Source: Leptothrix sp. (in: b-proteobacteria)
GTDB taxonomy: Bacteria; Pseudomonadota; Gammaproteobacteria; Burkholderiales; Burkholderiaceae_C
NCBI GenBank assembly: GCA_013822265.1
Contig: PNKD01000006.1
Span: 1-64,000 of the forward strand
Direction: 5' to 3'
Length of the DNA stretch: 64,000 nt
Shown here: one piece after another, positions 1-9,116 of the stretch
How the letters are laid out: the number at the start of each line of letters is the position of its first letter
How positions within the stretch are numbered: the stretch's first letter is position 1
Program-made: the position numbers and the translations under genes
Notes under the pieces: model-generated
Databases searched by the model: none
What the model was told of the DNA's origin: nothing
The model's input: the letters and a program-made list of their open reading frames with translations, nothing else

Positions 1-2577
1 GACGGCATCGGGCTGATGCGGATGCAGTTCGTAGCAGCGTGAGAACCCCGGCAGCTTCAGGTGCGAACCATCGAAGCGCCTCGGCCGCGTTGCGTTGAAG
101 AGATCGTTGTAGATCCTGCACAGCTTCTCGCGGCGTTCGGTGTTGTCGAAGGCCCAGGCCGCGAAGCGTTCCTTGATCAGCCCCAGCTTCTCGCGTGCTG
201 CCAGTGTCTCGTCGGGATTGACGAAGTACTTGTCGGTCTCCGGATCACGGTCCCGAACGGTCGGCACCTGCACGTTCAGCGCGCACTGCACCAGTTCGAT
301 CGCGTTCATCCGCGAGGTGCCGAACTCTTGGGTCACCTTCACGTTCTGACGCGCTTCCCACTCGCCGTACTTCACCGACCAGGCGCCGGCCTCGGCCGAG
401 TAGCCCACCCGGCAGTCTTTCAGTTCCAGGACCTGCTGAACGAATCCCTCGACGTCGATCGCCGGAATCCACACCGCACCCAGGCGCGGCTCGATGGCCG
501 CGGGCAACAGGTCTTCCGGCTGCACCTGTTCCAGCGCGTCGATGTTGCGCTGATAGGCCGAGCCGGACATCGCTGCCTGCTTGAGCTTCGCCTTGACGTT
601 GCCTGACAGGTAGTCGTCTGCGGTCTTCCACTCTCCGTCGGCCGGGTCCACGAACACTTGGCCCGTTTCGGCCAGCGCGCCCAGCACCGCCTGTTCGGGT
701 GCGGCCAGCAGTGCCGCCATGTAAGCGGGATCGACTCGGCCACGCCACTGGATGGACGCGGCCAGCGCTTCGGCCGGCTCGCCCGCCGTGCTCGGCTCGA
801 CTACTCTCGTCAAAGTGCGCCGCGTGAACAGCGCCGCCTTGCGCGCGGTGTCGCTCTCGTCGTCGTAGTACTCCAGCGACAGCAGCAGCGGGTAGTCCGG
901 GTCGCGCCGGAACGCCAGTGCGTTGGCCCGCGTGGACAGGCACCCGTGCCGGGCGACATAGCGGTCGTAGGTGCCGTTGAGCGTGGCTCGCAGGTGCCCC
1001 AAACGCCCATCGTCATCGTCCGCCAGTTGCGCATCGAGCAGGGCCCGGGCATGGTCGCGGATTGCGCACAGGCCCGTCACGCGGGCGCGCTGCGTGGCGT
1101 TGAGCTGGTCATGGACATCGACCATCTCGCTGCCCTCGACCCGATGCACCTGTCCCTGATGGAGGCGGTAGCTGCCAGGGCGTGCCCCGGCTTGCGCTGG
1201 AACGACGACTCGCAGTGGTGCTGTCTTGGCCACAGCAGGCTGGTAAACGCCCTCGGGCAGCAGCGCGATCCGCTCAAGCAGCGTGGTCTCGAGGTTGCCT
1301 TCAAAGACCGCCACCGGCACTTCTTCGTAGCCGTTGCTTTGGCGGCGAATGCGGCCGATGCAGAACTGGGGGTTCTGTGCATACCAGGCATTGATCTGCT
1401 GGTAGCGCTCGTGGCACTGCGGGTGCCGCAGGCTGTCGGGCACGATGCCCAACTCCACCCACTCGCTCGCCACTTCCTCGGCGCGGTGCCGCTTGCGCAG
1501 GAACAGGATGTCAGTCTGCACATCCGTCGCGGCGAGTCCGGCGAATGCACCCTGCGGCAAGCGGATCGCACCCAGCAGGTGAGCCTGCGCTGCGATGTAC
1601 TCGCGCACGCCGTCGTACTGGGCATCCATCGTGTGGCTGCTGGTGATGAAGCACACCAGTCCGCCTGGCCGCACCAGGTCGAGCGCGCGGCCGAAAAAGT
1701 AGTTGTGGATGCTGAAACGGGCATAGGCCCGGTTGCTTACGTCGGCGACCTTGTACTTGCCGAAGGGGACATTGCCGATCACCAGATCGAACCAGTTGTC
1801 GGCCAGAGGCGTTTTCTCGAACGGCGCGATCCGCACGTCCACACCGCCCGGTGCATAGAGCGCCTTGAGCAGGCGGCCAGACACCTGGTCGATCTCGATG
1901 GCGGTCGTCGTGCTGCGCTCGGCGAGCGCGCGCGGCATCGCGCCGATGAAGTGACCGACGCCGGCCGCAGGCTCGAGGATGCGCCCGCCGGTGAAGCCGA
2001 AGCGCTCCACCGCCTGCCACATCGCCTCGATCACGTGGACCTCGGTGTAGTGGCTGTTGTTGACGGATGCGCGTGCCGATTCGTAGTCCTCGGCGCAGAG
2101 CTGTGCTTGCAGTCGCTGGGCGCGTTCGGCCCAGCTTTTCTCTTCGGCTTCGAGGTTGAAGCTCGCGGGCAGACCACCCCAGCCGGTGTAGCGCAGCATG
2201 ACTTGCCGCTCGGTTGCGGTGGCTGGACGCTCTTCGGCTTCGATCTGGCGCAGCGTGTCGATGGCGGCCAGATTGGCCTCGAACTTTGCGACCGCGCCGG
2301 TCAGGCCATTCAGGTCGGAGCGTGTCAGCAGTGGCCAAACAACGCGGCCTGCGGCCTCGGAGGTCGTGGCGACCACGCGCCAGTTGGCGCGGACGTTCGC
2401 CGGGGCTTGCTCCGGGCCGTCGCGAGTGCTGGCGACAAGTGCTGCCTCGACAAGCTCAGCGGGCTCGCGGATGGTGGTTGAGGAAATGCCCGCAGTCAGC
2501 GACAACGGGGCAGGGGGCTCAGGCGTGTCCGGGTCGAACCCGGGCAGCCACATGGAAGGCGCGGTAGTGCGGGCCAT
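1..2577 (-). CDS. N12-class adenine DNA methyltransferase, N-terminal part (truncated by window edge)
   Basis: This is the amino-terminal 859 codons of a very large protein that continues beyond the left edge. An N6-adenine methyltransferase core is visible. Motif I reads EPAAGVGHF at about residues 200-210, and the catalytic NPPY-like motif IV reads IGNVPFGKY at about 264-272. The start is the ATG at 2577. Large mobile-element proteins of this kind (COG4646-like) often carry a helicase region after the methylase, but that part would lie off-window and is not seen. The role is probably self-methylation or protection of the element against host restriction, which is inference. It is transcribed leftwards, away from the Gabija-like pair. 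Confidence 0.8.
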   Translation of the reverse strand, partial: MARTTAPSMWLPGFDPDTPEPPAPLSLTAGISSTTIREPAELVEAALVASTRDGPEQAPANVRANWRVVATTSEAAGRVVWPLLTRSDLNGLTGAVAKFEANLAAIDTLRQIEAEERPATATERQVMLRYTGWGGLPASFNLEAEEKSWAERAQRLQAQLCAEDYESARASVNNSHYTEVHVIEAMWQAVERFGFTGGRILEPAAGVGHFIGAMPRALAERSTTTAIEIDQVSGRLLKALYAPGGVDVRIAPFEKTPLADNWFDLVIGNVPFGKYKVADVSNRAYARFSIHNYFFGRALDLVRPGGLVCFITSSHTMDAQYDGVREYIAAQAHLLGAIRLPQGAFAGLAATDVQTDILFLRKRHRAEEVASEWVELGIVPDSLRHPQCHERYQQINAWYAQNPQFCIGRIRRQSNGYEEVPVAVFEGNLETTLLERIALLPEGVYQPAVAKTAPLRVVVPAQAGARPGSYRLHQGQVHRVEGSEMVDVHDQLNATQRARVTGLCAIRDHARALLDAQLADDDDGRLGHLRATLNGTYDRYVARHGCLSTRANALAFRRDPDYPLLLSLEYYDDESDTARKAALFTRRTLTRVVEPSTAGEPAEALAASIQWRGRVDPAYMAALLAAPEQAVLGALAETGQVFVDPADGEWKTADDYLSGNVKAKLKQAAMSGSAYQRNIDALEQVQPEDLLPAAIEPRLGAVWIPAIDVEGFVQQVLELKDCRVGYSAEAGAWSVKYGEWEARQNVKVTQEFGTSRMNAIELVQCALNVQVPTVRDRDPETDKYFVNPDETLAAREKLGLIKERFAAWAFDNTERREKLCRIYNDLFNATRPRRFDGSHLKLPGFSRCYELHPHQPDAV

Positions 2578-3267
2578 CGGTGTGTTCTCCAAATGAATGG
2601 GGAACACGGCGACCCATCGGGGAGGCGTGCTCCCCGGGTGGGTTGGGCAAGAGGGTCGTGGCCGACCCGTGGGCAGTGGCTGGTGGTGCAGTGACGCGCC
2701 GGACTTCATGGCGACCCGCCACGACCGGCAGGCGGTGCCTACCGTGACGCGTGTGATGTGCGCAGTGCACCGGCCGATGGGCATCGGCAGGTGCAAATTC
2801 AGTTCGGCGCGGGGCGCTGAATCAGGTGGCAGCGGCGAGGCGCTGCCAGTCCATCAAGGCGGGTAACGTTCGCAACGCCCGACGCGAATCGGGAGCGCTC
2901 CAGAGAGCGCGGGTGGCCGAAGCCGGATGCCTGCTCAGTGTGCGGGCCAGCGCACGGCGAGGTCGGCCCGCCGATGGGCCGCCCCCAACAACGCCCATGA
3001 TTCCGTGGGCTTTTTGGGTGGCAAGTGGCAAGTGGTACACGTCGACCGGGCGTGTCACAGCGCGTCGGTGTTCGCGCTGAGATGACCTTGGGCCTGGCGG
3101 TGCAGCCGCACAATCCACGACTTCGAAGGTGTGGGCGGAGCACTTGCGCTGTTGGCCAGATCGGTTCCGCCGGTCGAGAACACCTCAGAACGCTACGCTA
3201 TCGGGCCAGCGTCGCGCTCGCCATCGCGTCCATCGCGTCCATCGTGGTCGAGTTCAAATAGAACCTG
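2578..3267. other. Intergenic region of about 690 bp, no gene recognised
   Basis: No open frame here resembles a known protein. The stretch separates the 5' end of the methyltransferase gene from the 3' end of the helicase gene. It holds short direct repeats: an imperfect gcaagtg doublet near 3018-3033 and two to three copies of ccatcgcgt at about 3221-3246. The promoter of the methyltransferase gene should lie near 2578-2700, but no clear -35/-10 pair stands out. Confidence 0.5.
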
Positions 3268-4917
3268 CTACGCGGTGGTCGTCGCATAGCCCAGGAACTC
3301 AGCGTGGGCCGTGCGTGCTTCGTCCCAGCGCCGCGCACCGGCCGGACGTTCCCTGCGCTCAGCTACCGTCATCCAGAGGTGACGCTTCGCGCGAGAGACG
3401 CCGACAAAGTAGGCGGCGCGCTCCTCGGTTGGATCACCCCAGTAGGTCTGTCGCTCGACGCCCAGCATGACTACGGTGTCGAACTCCAGGCCCTTGCTCT
3501 TGTGGATGGTCATGATGCGCACGGCACTGTCTTCGGAGAACCGCGACAACGCCTGCGCCGGGTCGTCGTCGATCTGCAGGAGTTCGTCAATGCGCTCGAG
3601 GGTCTGTGCGATGACCTCCTCCAATCGGCCTCCCCGCTCGTAGTCCGCCGATAGTGCCGCGACCGCCTCTCGTCCAAGCAGGGCGAGGAACTCGTTGGCG
3701 GTCTTTCGCAATGCGCCTGCGTCGATGTCAGCTTGCCGCGTTTGTTCGCGTGCACCGTCAATGAACCGGTGCCAGCTGGCGCGCAGTTCGTAGGCGGCAT
3801 CTTCGTCGAGTCCCGTGGCCAGCAGCACCGCCATCAGTCGACCGTAAGCATCGGGTTCTCGATCACTCACCACAACCGCGAGGAAGTCGACGATCAACCG
3901 TGCCGCCGGTTCGGTGGACAGGTCCTGCAGGCTCTGTTCGTTGCGGAACGGTATCGCCCGTTTGGGCAACTCGGCCATCAGCCGATCTGCGTAGAGCTCG
4001 GGCTGTTTGGACACCAGCACGGCGACCTCCGAGGGCGTGATGCCCTCTGCATCGATCCAGGCGCCGATCATCTCGGCCAAGTCCTCGGCTTCCTGCTGGC
4101 TGTCATCGAACTCAAGTACCTCGATCGAACCCCCTGGGCCGGCCAATTCGGCGTCCGGCACAGCCGCCTTCGGATCCATCACCTTCACCATGGCGTTCTG
4201 CATGCGGCGCAGGCGCGGCTGTGATCGGAAGTTCTGGTAAAGATTGACGGGCAGGGCGTTGAAGTCCTGGGCAAAGTTCTGAAACACCCCTTCCAGCGCG
4301 CCAGCCCAGCCCATGATGCGTTGCTTCGTGTCGCCGACCGCCGTGAGCTGAATTCCAGTGCCGAGAAACGCGATTCGGATGAGAGCGTACTGCGTGTCAG
4401 TGCAATCCTGGAACTCATCAAGGAACACGTGGCTGTAGGTCTGTCGCACGGCGTTGCGAGCGACCTCGCTGCCGGTCAGGATCTGGGCTGCCAGTGGGAT
4501 CATGTCCTCGAATTCGATCTGGCGCCGTTGGACCTTGGGTTTGCCGATCGTGTAGTCCGCATCCAGTGCGTCCGTACCGGTCAGGACGGGACGAAACCGG
4601 TCGATCAGCCGCTTGGCGAAGGCGTGAAACGTGTGGCTGTCCAGGCGGGCAGCGAGTTCAGGGCCGCAACGCCGGCGTACCCGGTCCTTGAGGTTGCGGC
4701 TGGCGTCGACCTTGAACGAGATGGCCAGAATGCGCTGGGGATAGCGGCAGGTTGCGGTGCGCAACAGAAAGTCGGCGCGTTGCGCAAGCATCTCGGTCTT
4801 GCCCGCGCCCGGGCCGGCGGTCAGTGCCAGGCTGCGCTGGGTTTCCCTGGCAGCCCTGAGTGCGTTCGGCTCCAGGACCAGTCCGTCGCATGGGCGCCAG
4901 GCTTCGGCCTTGATCAC
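3268..4917 (-). CDS. gajB: UvrD/PcrA-type superfamily 1 helicase, GajB-like
   Basis: This 549-residue superfamily 1 helicase has all the signature motifs. Walker A is AGPGAGKTE at 34-42, Walker B is VFLDEFQDC near 170, motif III is TAVGDTKQR, motif IV is YQNFRS, motif V is MTIHKSKGLEFD and motif VI is YFVGVSRAKRHL near the C-terminus. The start is a GTG inside a GTGA overlap with the stop of the upstream nuclease gene, so translation is coupled. In Gabija anti-phage systems GajA (an OLD-type nuclease) pairs with GajB (a UvrD-like helicase of about 500 residues), and this gene matches in order, size and overlap. A plain UvrD/Rep helicase is less likely given the partner. Confidence 0.82.
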   Translation of the reverse strand: MIKAEAWRPCDGLVLEPNALRAARETQRSLALTAGPGAGKTEMLAQRADFLLRTATCRYPQRILAISFKVDASRNLKDRVRRRCGPELAARLDSHTFHAFAKRLIDRFRPVLTGTDALDADYTIGKPKVQRRQIEFEDMIPLAAQILTGSEVARNAVRQTYSHVFLDEFQDCTDTQYALIRIAFLGTGIQLTAVGDTKQRIMGWAGALEGVFQNFAQDFNALPVNLYQNFRSQPRLRRMQNAMVKVMDPKAAVPDAELAGPGGSIEVLEFDDSQQEAEDLAEMIGAWIDAEGITPSEVAVLVSKQPELYADRLMAELPKRAIPFRNEQSLQDLSTEPAARLIVDFLAVVVSDREPDAYGRLMAVLLATGLDEDAAYELRASWHRFIDGAREQTRQADIDAGALRKTANEFLALLGREAVAALSADYERGGRLEEVIAQTLERIDELLQIDDDPAQALSRFSEDSAVRIMTIHKSKGLEFDTVVMLGVERQTYWGDPTEERAAYFVGVSRAKRHLWMTVAERRERPAGARRWDEARTAHAEFLGYATTTA

Positions 4918-6851
4918 TCGGGCAGTCCCTTGAGCCGCGCCTCGACTGCTTCGATCAGGCGTGCGATTCGCGGTGGCATGTTGTCGATCAACTCCTGGTC
5001 ATCGAGATCGGCCATCGCTTCAAGGTGCGCCGCCGGCTTGCTACCGAGCTTGAACCGCTTGTGATACGCGGCGAAGCGTTTCTGATGCTCCTCGCTGTAT
5101 TGGTCGACGCCGTGGCGCTTCTTTCCCAGCACCGCCGCAAGCGTGGAGGGCTCGGGCGCGGCGAGCTCTGTCTCGGTCAACCCATAGGCGTCGCCGTAGC
5201 GGCGGAGCATTGCGAAGTCAAGGTCCAGCGGCGAAGAGAAGAAGACCGACTGGGTCTCGAGCCAGGCCAACCACTTTTTCCCGAACTCAGAGGTCAGCAA
5301 CTCATCCGTGCCGTTCCATGCCGGCAATGCCTCGATGCTTTCGGCGGTGAGGCCCTTGATCGGATGGCCAAGGGCAAGAATCTGCTTAGCAGCGTAGCGC
5401 ACCCTTCCCCAACCCCCCTGATACCGCCCAAGATCCAGGTCGAGCAGTGTCACGTAGGGGATGTCCAGGCCGTTCAGCAGCCGCCAGAAGTGGTTGACGT
5501 GCCGGCCTCCCAGCGGGGCAACAACGATGGACATGTCGTCTTCTGCCAGGCCCTTGGCCTGCATCAGGCGGGGCAGCACGATCTCTTCGCTGTCGCCTTC
5601 GCCCAGGATGACGAGCCGCGAAAAGTAAAGCTCGGGAAACGCGTGCACCGCCTCGCGCACGAACTTGTGGGCCTCCTCAGAGGCGTCCGGCATGATGATG
5701 GTCTTGACGGTCGTTTGGCGGGTGGCGTCGAGTCGCAGGTAGCGGATGTTCTCCGGCGCCACGCGCTTAAGGAGGGACGGTGCATGCGTGGCGACGAGGG
5801 CCTGTGCGTCGTGGTGGCCTGAGAATGCCTTCAGCGCCTTGATCACGCGGCCCAGGTAGTGCGGCGACAAGCTGTTCTCGGGTTCTTCCGTCGCTACGAG
5901 CGTGAACACCGCCGGCCGCAGCTTGTTGACGTCGAACGCGTCCAGTTTGCCCGCCAGCACCTGGCGGCCGATGGCCTGCACAGACAGCACGAGCGTGATG
6001 TAGAGCAGGGACTGCTGACCATCGCTCAGCCGCGAGAAGTCGACGATCTGGTTGTCGTGGCCTGGCGTGAAACTGACTGTCAGATGCCGCAGCAGGTTGT
6101 CTATCTCGTTGCGCTCAAACGAGACGCTGGGGTTCGCGTAATAGGTGCCCTTGTGCAGTGCGGTCCAGTGGGCCGTCAACTGTTCGCTCAGGCCTTCGAC
6201 GGCGGCGTTGCCGGCAAGCGCCGTGCTGATGTTCTGGGTCAGTTCGGCGACATCGTCGCGCTCAGTCTGCCAATCCGCCGCGCGCAATGCGCGGCCCAGC
6301 AGCGAGTTGGCGGCGAAAGAGATGTGGTCGGTAGGATCCCGGCGAGCCGGAAGGTAGTGCACCTGGATGGCGTTGCGGTCGTGCTTTGGAACGATGACCG
6401 TCTTGGTGGGTTCATCGTCTTCGTCGGTCAGCACGACATAGTGCATCGTCTCTTCGATGTCGCCGTCTTCATCCAGCTGCGCTGTCAGCCGGAAGCGCAC
6501 GCACGGAACACCGTCGGCCGAGTCCAGTTGCATGTGCGCGAAATGGCCCGGGATGGTGGCGTGCTTGCCTTTCGCCTTTTTGAGTTCGGGGAACTCGAAC
6601 TCCGCCTCGATCCACAGCGTCAGTGGCCCGAAATCCCCCATGGCGAGGTCTTTGGGTGTGATGTGAAAGTCCGTGCGCCGCACGCGACGCAGCGAAGGGT
6701 CGAAGCCGAAGAGTCGCGCCAAGGCCTGAAGGACAGCAGTCTTGCCCGCGCCATTCGGCCCGAGCAAGAACGTCATGGCCTCGAAGTTAATGGCCGTGGC
6801 CTGCGGCCCGAAGGATTGGAAGTTGCTGATCCGTAGGCGTGTGAGCTTCAT
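4914..6851 (-). CDS. gajA: OLD-family ATPase/TOPRIM endonuclease, GajA-like
   Basis: This is a 645-residue protein beginning MKLTRLRISNFQSF. The ABC-type ATPase half has Walker A (GPNGAGKT, residues 31-38), a signature region (SRLSDGQQSLLY) and Walker B (ATEEPENSLSPH). The C-terminal TOPRIM half has the glutamate motif VILGEGDSEE and the DxD motif LLDLDLGRY. This is the OLD nuclease architecture used by Gabija GajA, which cleaves DNA when nucleotide pools fall during phage infection. The ATG at 6851 was preferred to the in-frame start 12 codons upstream because a GGGGGCAGG ribosome site precedes it. The stop overlaps the helicase start by 4 nt. A lone OLD nuclease is the main alternative. Confidence 0.8.
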   Translation of the reverse strand: MKLTRLRISNFQSFGPQATAINFEAMTFLLGPNGAGKTAVLQALARLFGFDPSLRRVRRTDFHITPKDLAMGDFGPLTLWIEAEFEFPELKKAKGKHATIPGHFAHMQLDSADGVPCVRFRLTAQLDEDGDIEETMHYVVLTDEDDEPTKTVIVPKHDRNAIQVHYLPARRDPTDHISFAANSLLGRALRAADWQTERDDVAELTQNISTALAGNAAVEGLSEQLTAHWTALHKGTYYANPSVSFERNEIDNLLRHLTVSFTPGHDNQIVDFSRLSDGQQSLLYITLVLSVQAIGRQVLAGKLDAFDVNKLRPAVFTLVATEEPENSLSPHYLGRVIKALKAFSGHHDAQALVATHAPSLLKRVAPENIRYLRLDATRQTTVKTIIMPDASEEAHKFVREAVHAFPELYFSRLVILGEGDSEEIVLPRLMQAKGLAEDDMSIVVAPLGGRHVNHFWRLLNGLDIPYVTLLDLDLGRYQGGWGRVRYAAKQILALGHPIKGLTAESIEALPAWNGTDELLTSEFGKKWLAWLETQSVFFSSPLDLDFAMLRRYGDAYGLTETELAAPEPSTLAAVLGKKRHGVDQYSEEHQKRFAAYHKRFKLGSKPAAHLEAMADLDDQELIDNMPPRIARLIEAVEARLKGLPE

Positions 6852-6879
6852 CCTGCCCCCTTGTTTTCTTTTCGGATGA

Positions 6880-6909
6880 CCGGCCAAACCTTCGTTGAGG
6901 ATTGGCCGG
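6880..6909. promoter_or_regulatory. Perfect 8-bp dyad in the gajA / NACHT divergent intergenic
   Basis: The arms ccggccaa (6880-6887) and ttggccgg (6902-6909) are exact inverted repeats separated by 14 bp. They lie 29 bp upstream of the gajA start, inside the 174-bp region from which gajA and the NACHT gene diverge. The spacing is right for a dimeric repressor site, but a leader hairpin is equally possible. No regulator gene is adjacent. Confidence 0.35.
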
Positions 6910-7025
6910 CGCGCGTTGGGACGCGACTGCGGTGCAGTTTATCGACGCCTTGAGGTACAGGGAGCCGCGCGACCGCTTGCGCGGGTTGCCGCAAAATCGC
7001 CGCAGGTTGGCGTAGCGCTGGGGCG

Positions 7026-8810
7026 ATGATGGCGAATACCAGGTGGGGCAAGATCAAAGAGGAGCTAAAGGCGAGCTCAAGCCATGACTTCGAGCGCCGC
7101 GCCCTGCCTCTGCTCCGCATCAGATGGCCAAGCCTGGCGCACCCGAAGTCCATGGGGGCGCTGGATCGACGTGGCATTGACCAGGTGCTGGTGGGTGACG
7201 GCGACCCCCTTGAAGTCGTTGTTCAGTGCAAAGGCTTTGAGATTCACGAGCCGCTGGGTGAATCGCAGTTCAAGCAGATCAGCAAGTCGATTCGCAGCTT
7301 TCAGGCGTCCGAGCACCGATGCTTGACCTATCTGCTCTTGTACAACCGATTCGGTATCGACCTGGAGTTCACCAAGCGCGTTCGCGCTGAGATGGAGGGG
7401 CTGAAGACCGATGGCAAGGCACGCCACGTGCTGTTGTGGGACCTCAACGAACTGGCGAAGCAGTTGAGCAAAGACTTGTCGCGGCGCATCGTCGAGGAAA
7501 TCCAGCGCCTTGCCCAGGAGTCTGCACAACGGGACCGGTCACCGTTCCTCTTCGGTAACGTCGTGCTGACCAGAGTGCCGCACGAACGAGGCGAGCTGAA
7601 GCTGCGTCGTCACGACACGCCCATCGTTGCCATGAGTGGGAAGGTTCTCAGCGATGATCCCATTGGCTTGCTTTCAGACCCGAAAGCTCGCTGGACACTG
7701 GTGTTCGGTGCTTTCGGCGCCGGTAAGTCGACGCTTGCTCAGCGGCTGTCGCAAGTACCGGGCAGGCAACTACTCTACGTGCCGGCAGCTGCTCTCAAGC
7801 ACACTGACCGGGGCACGGGCAACGAGAACGGACTGGCGTCGGCGATCGTCGAGTACGTCGGTGTCTTCAATGATCGGTCCGAGTTCAGCAGCGAGGAGAG
7901 GCAACTGCTGCTTTGGTTGGCTGGCCCCTTGCTGGCTGCACGCTTGCGCGATCAGGACACCAAGTTCTTGCTGCTGATCGATGCCATTGACGAGAACCGG
8001 TTCTACGCTTCGATGCCGGGCTTCCAGGTGCTGACGACTGAGCTCTCACGTTCGAAATGCCAGGTTGTCCTCACAACCCGGCGCGAACACTTCGTCGATC
8101 ACTTTTCCGGGTACACCGAACCACTGGGTTCAGGCAGCCCCTTCGCCAGAGAAGAGCTCCAACTCATCGAACTGCATCATTGGTCGATTGCACAAGCGCT
8201 CGAATATGTCGACGCTGCACTGAGGTCAAGCGACGGCGTCATGCGTGAGCGCTTGATGCAGTTCCGCGGCCAACTCGAGGATGGCGCCGTGGGTGACCTG
8301 GCCCTGCAGCATCCGCTGTTCTTGGCGATGACGGTGGATCTGGTCGCCGAGAGGGGCTCTGTCGCGCTGGCCGGCCGGGCCGAACTCTATCGTTTGTGGA
8401 CCCAGCAGAAACTCCAGCGTGACTTCCGCAAGGATCGGCTCAGACCGTCGGGCTGGCAGAACACCGACCAACTCGTGTGGGAGATCCTGGGCTTCATGAC
8501 GGACGTCGCGCTGTGGATGACCGCCTCATCCGATGCTGGGCACGAACTGGTCGAATCGATTCAGGAGAGCGAATTGCTACCGCTCGCAGCAAAGCGGTTC
8601 GAGGTCCATGCTCCCAGCGACCTGTACACGACAACGTCACTGCTCGAACCCATGCGTGGGCGCGGTCCGGCTGGTATGCCGCTGCGGTTCTTCCACCGCT
8701 CGTTCCATGAGTACTTCCTCGCTCTGGCCTTGCATCAGCGAGGCATGTCAGCTTCTGAATATCCCGAGCCGATTCGCGCGCTGGTAGAGGAATTGGCCGG
8801 CGCAGCATGA
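7026..8810 (+). CDS. Mrr-type nuclease fused to NACHT ATPase (putative defence protein)
   Basis: This is a 594-residue protein read as two modules. Residues about 15-140 form a PD-(D/E)XK restriction-endonuclease-like domain with RGIDQVLV (about 48-55) and the Mrr-style VVVQCKGF (about 64-71). A STAND-type P-loop follows: GAFGAGKST at about 228-236, then FLLLIDAIDE at about 314-323, whose D-A-I-D-E ending is the NACHT Walker B signature. A sensor-like VVLTTRREHF comes next. The helical C-terminus carries FHRSFHEYF at about 556-564, typical after NACHT winged helices. No TPR or LRR sensor follows, so it is shorter than Avs proteins and resembles small bacterial NACHT defence proteins. It is divergent from the Gabija pair, and there is no strong ribosome site. 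Confidence 0.75.
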   Translation: MMANTRWGKIKEELKASSSHDFERRALPLLRIRWPSLAHPKSMGALDRRGIDQVLVGDGDPLEVVVQCKGFEIHEPLGESQFKQISKSIRSFQASEHRCLTYLLLYNRFGIDLEFTKRVRAEMEGLKTDGKARHVLLWDLNELAKQLSKDLSRRIVEEIQRLAQESAQRDRSPFLFGNVVLTRVPHERGELKLRRHDTPIVAMSGKVLSDDPIGLLSDPKARWTLVFGAFGAGKSTLAQRLSQVPGRQLLYVPAAALKHTDRGTGNENGLASAIVEYVGVFNDRSEFSSEERQLLLWLAGPLLAARLRDQDTKFLLLIDAIDENRFYASMPGFQVLTTELSRSKCQVVLTTRREHFVDHFSGYTEPLGSGSPFAREELQLIELHHWSIAQALEYVDAALRSSDGVMRERLMQFRGQLEDGAVGDLALQHPLFLAMTVDLVAERGSVALAGRAELYRLWTQQKLQRDFRKDRLRPSGWQNTDQLVWEILGFMTDVALWMTASSDAGHELVESIQESELLPLAAKRFEVHAPSDLYTTTSLLEPMRGRGPAGMPLRFFHRSFHEYFLALALHQRGMSASEYPEPIRALVEELAGAA

Positions 8811-9116
8811 GGATGCCAAAGGCGTTGACGTCGCATAGCAGGGCCGTTCTTCGTCAACGAAACGTGGATGAAGCCATTCAGTCCGAACGCGCGCATCTGC
8901 CTCGTGATGCTGAGGGAGGTGAACCAGATGAGCACTGCATCGGCCGGGGCGTACGTGCCGATGCATTGGCGTTGAGCAACGGCTCCAGCTCCGGCCTTTC
9001 AGGGTGCTGCGCCGGACATGCCCCTCAAAATCGCCGCGAACGACTTGGGGGTGTCTCCAAAAGCCTTGTGGTCGAGCGTGCAATAAGTCAGCGCGGACGC
9101 GCTACCAAACAGTCGC
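8811..9116. other. Intergenic region of 306 bp, nothing recognised
   Basis: This lies between two convergent genes (the NACHT gene and the CoiA-like gene). Short open frames exist on both strands but none resembles a known family. No clear terminator hairpin was found. Confidence 0.4.

Noticed and set aside
658-2481. 607-codon plus-strand open frame at the left end
   Set aside because: The opposite strand holds a methyltransferase with clear motifs. The plus-strand reading has shadow-type composition.
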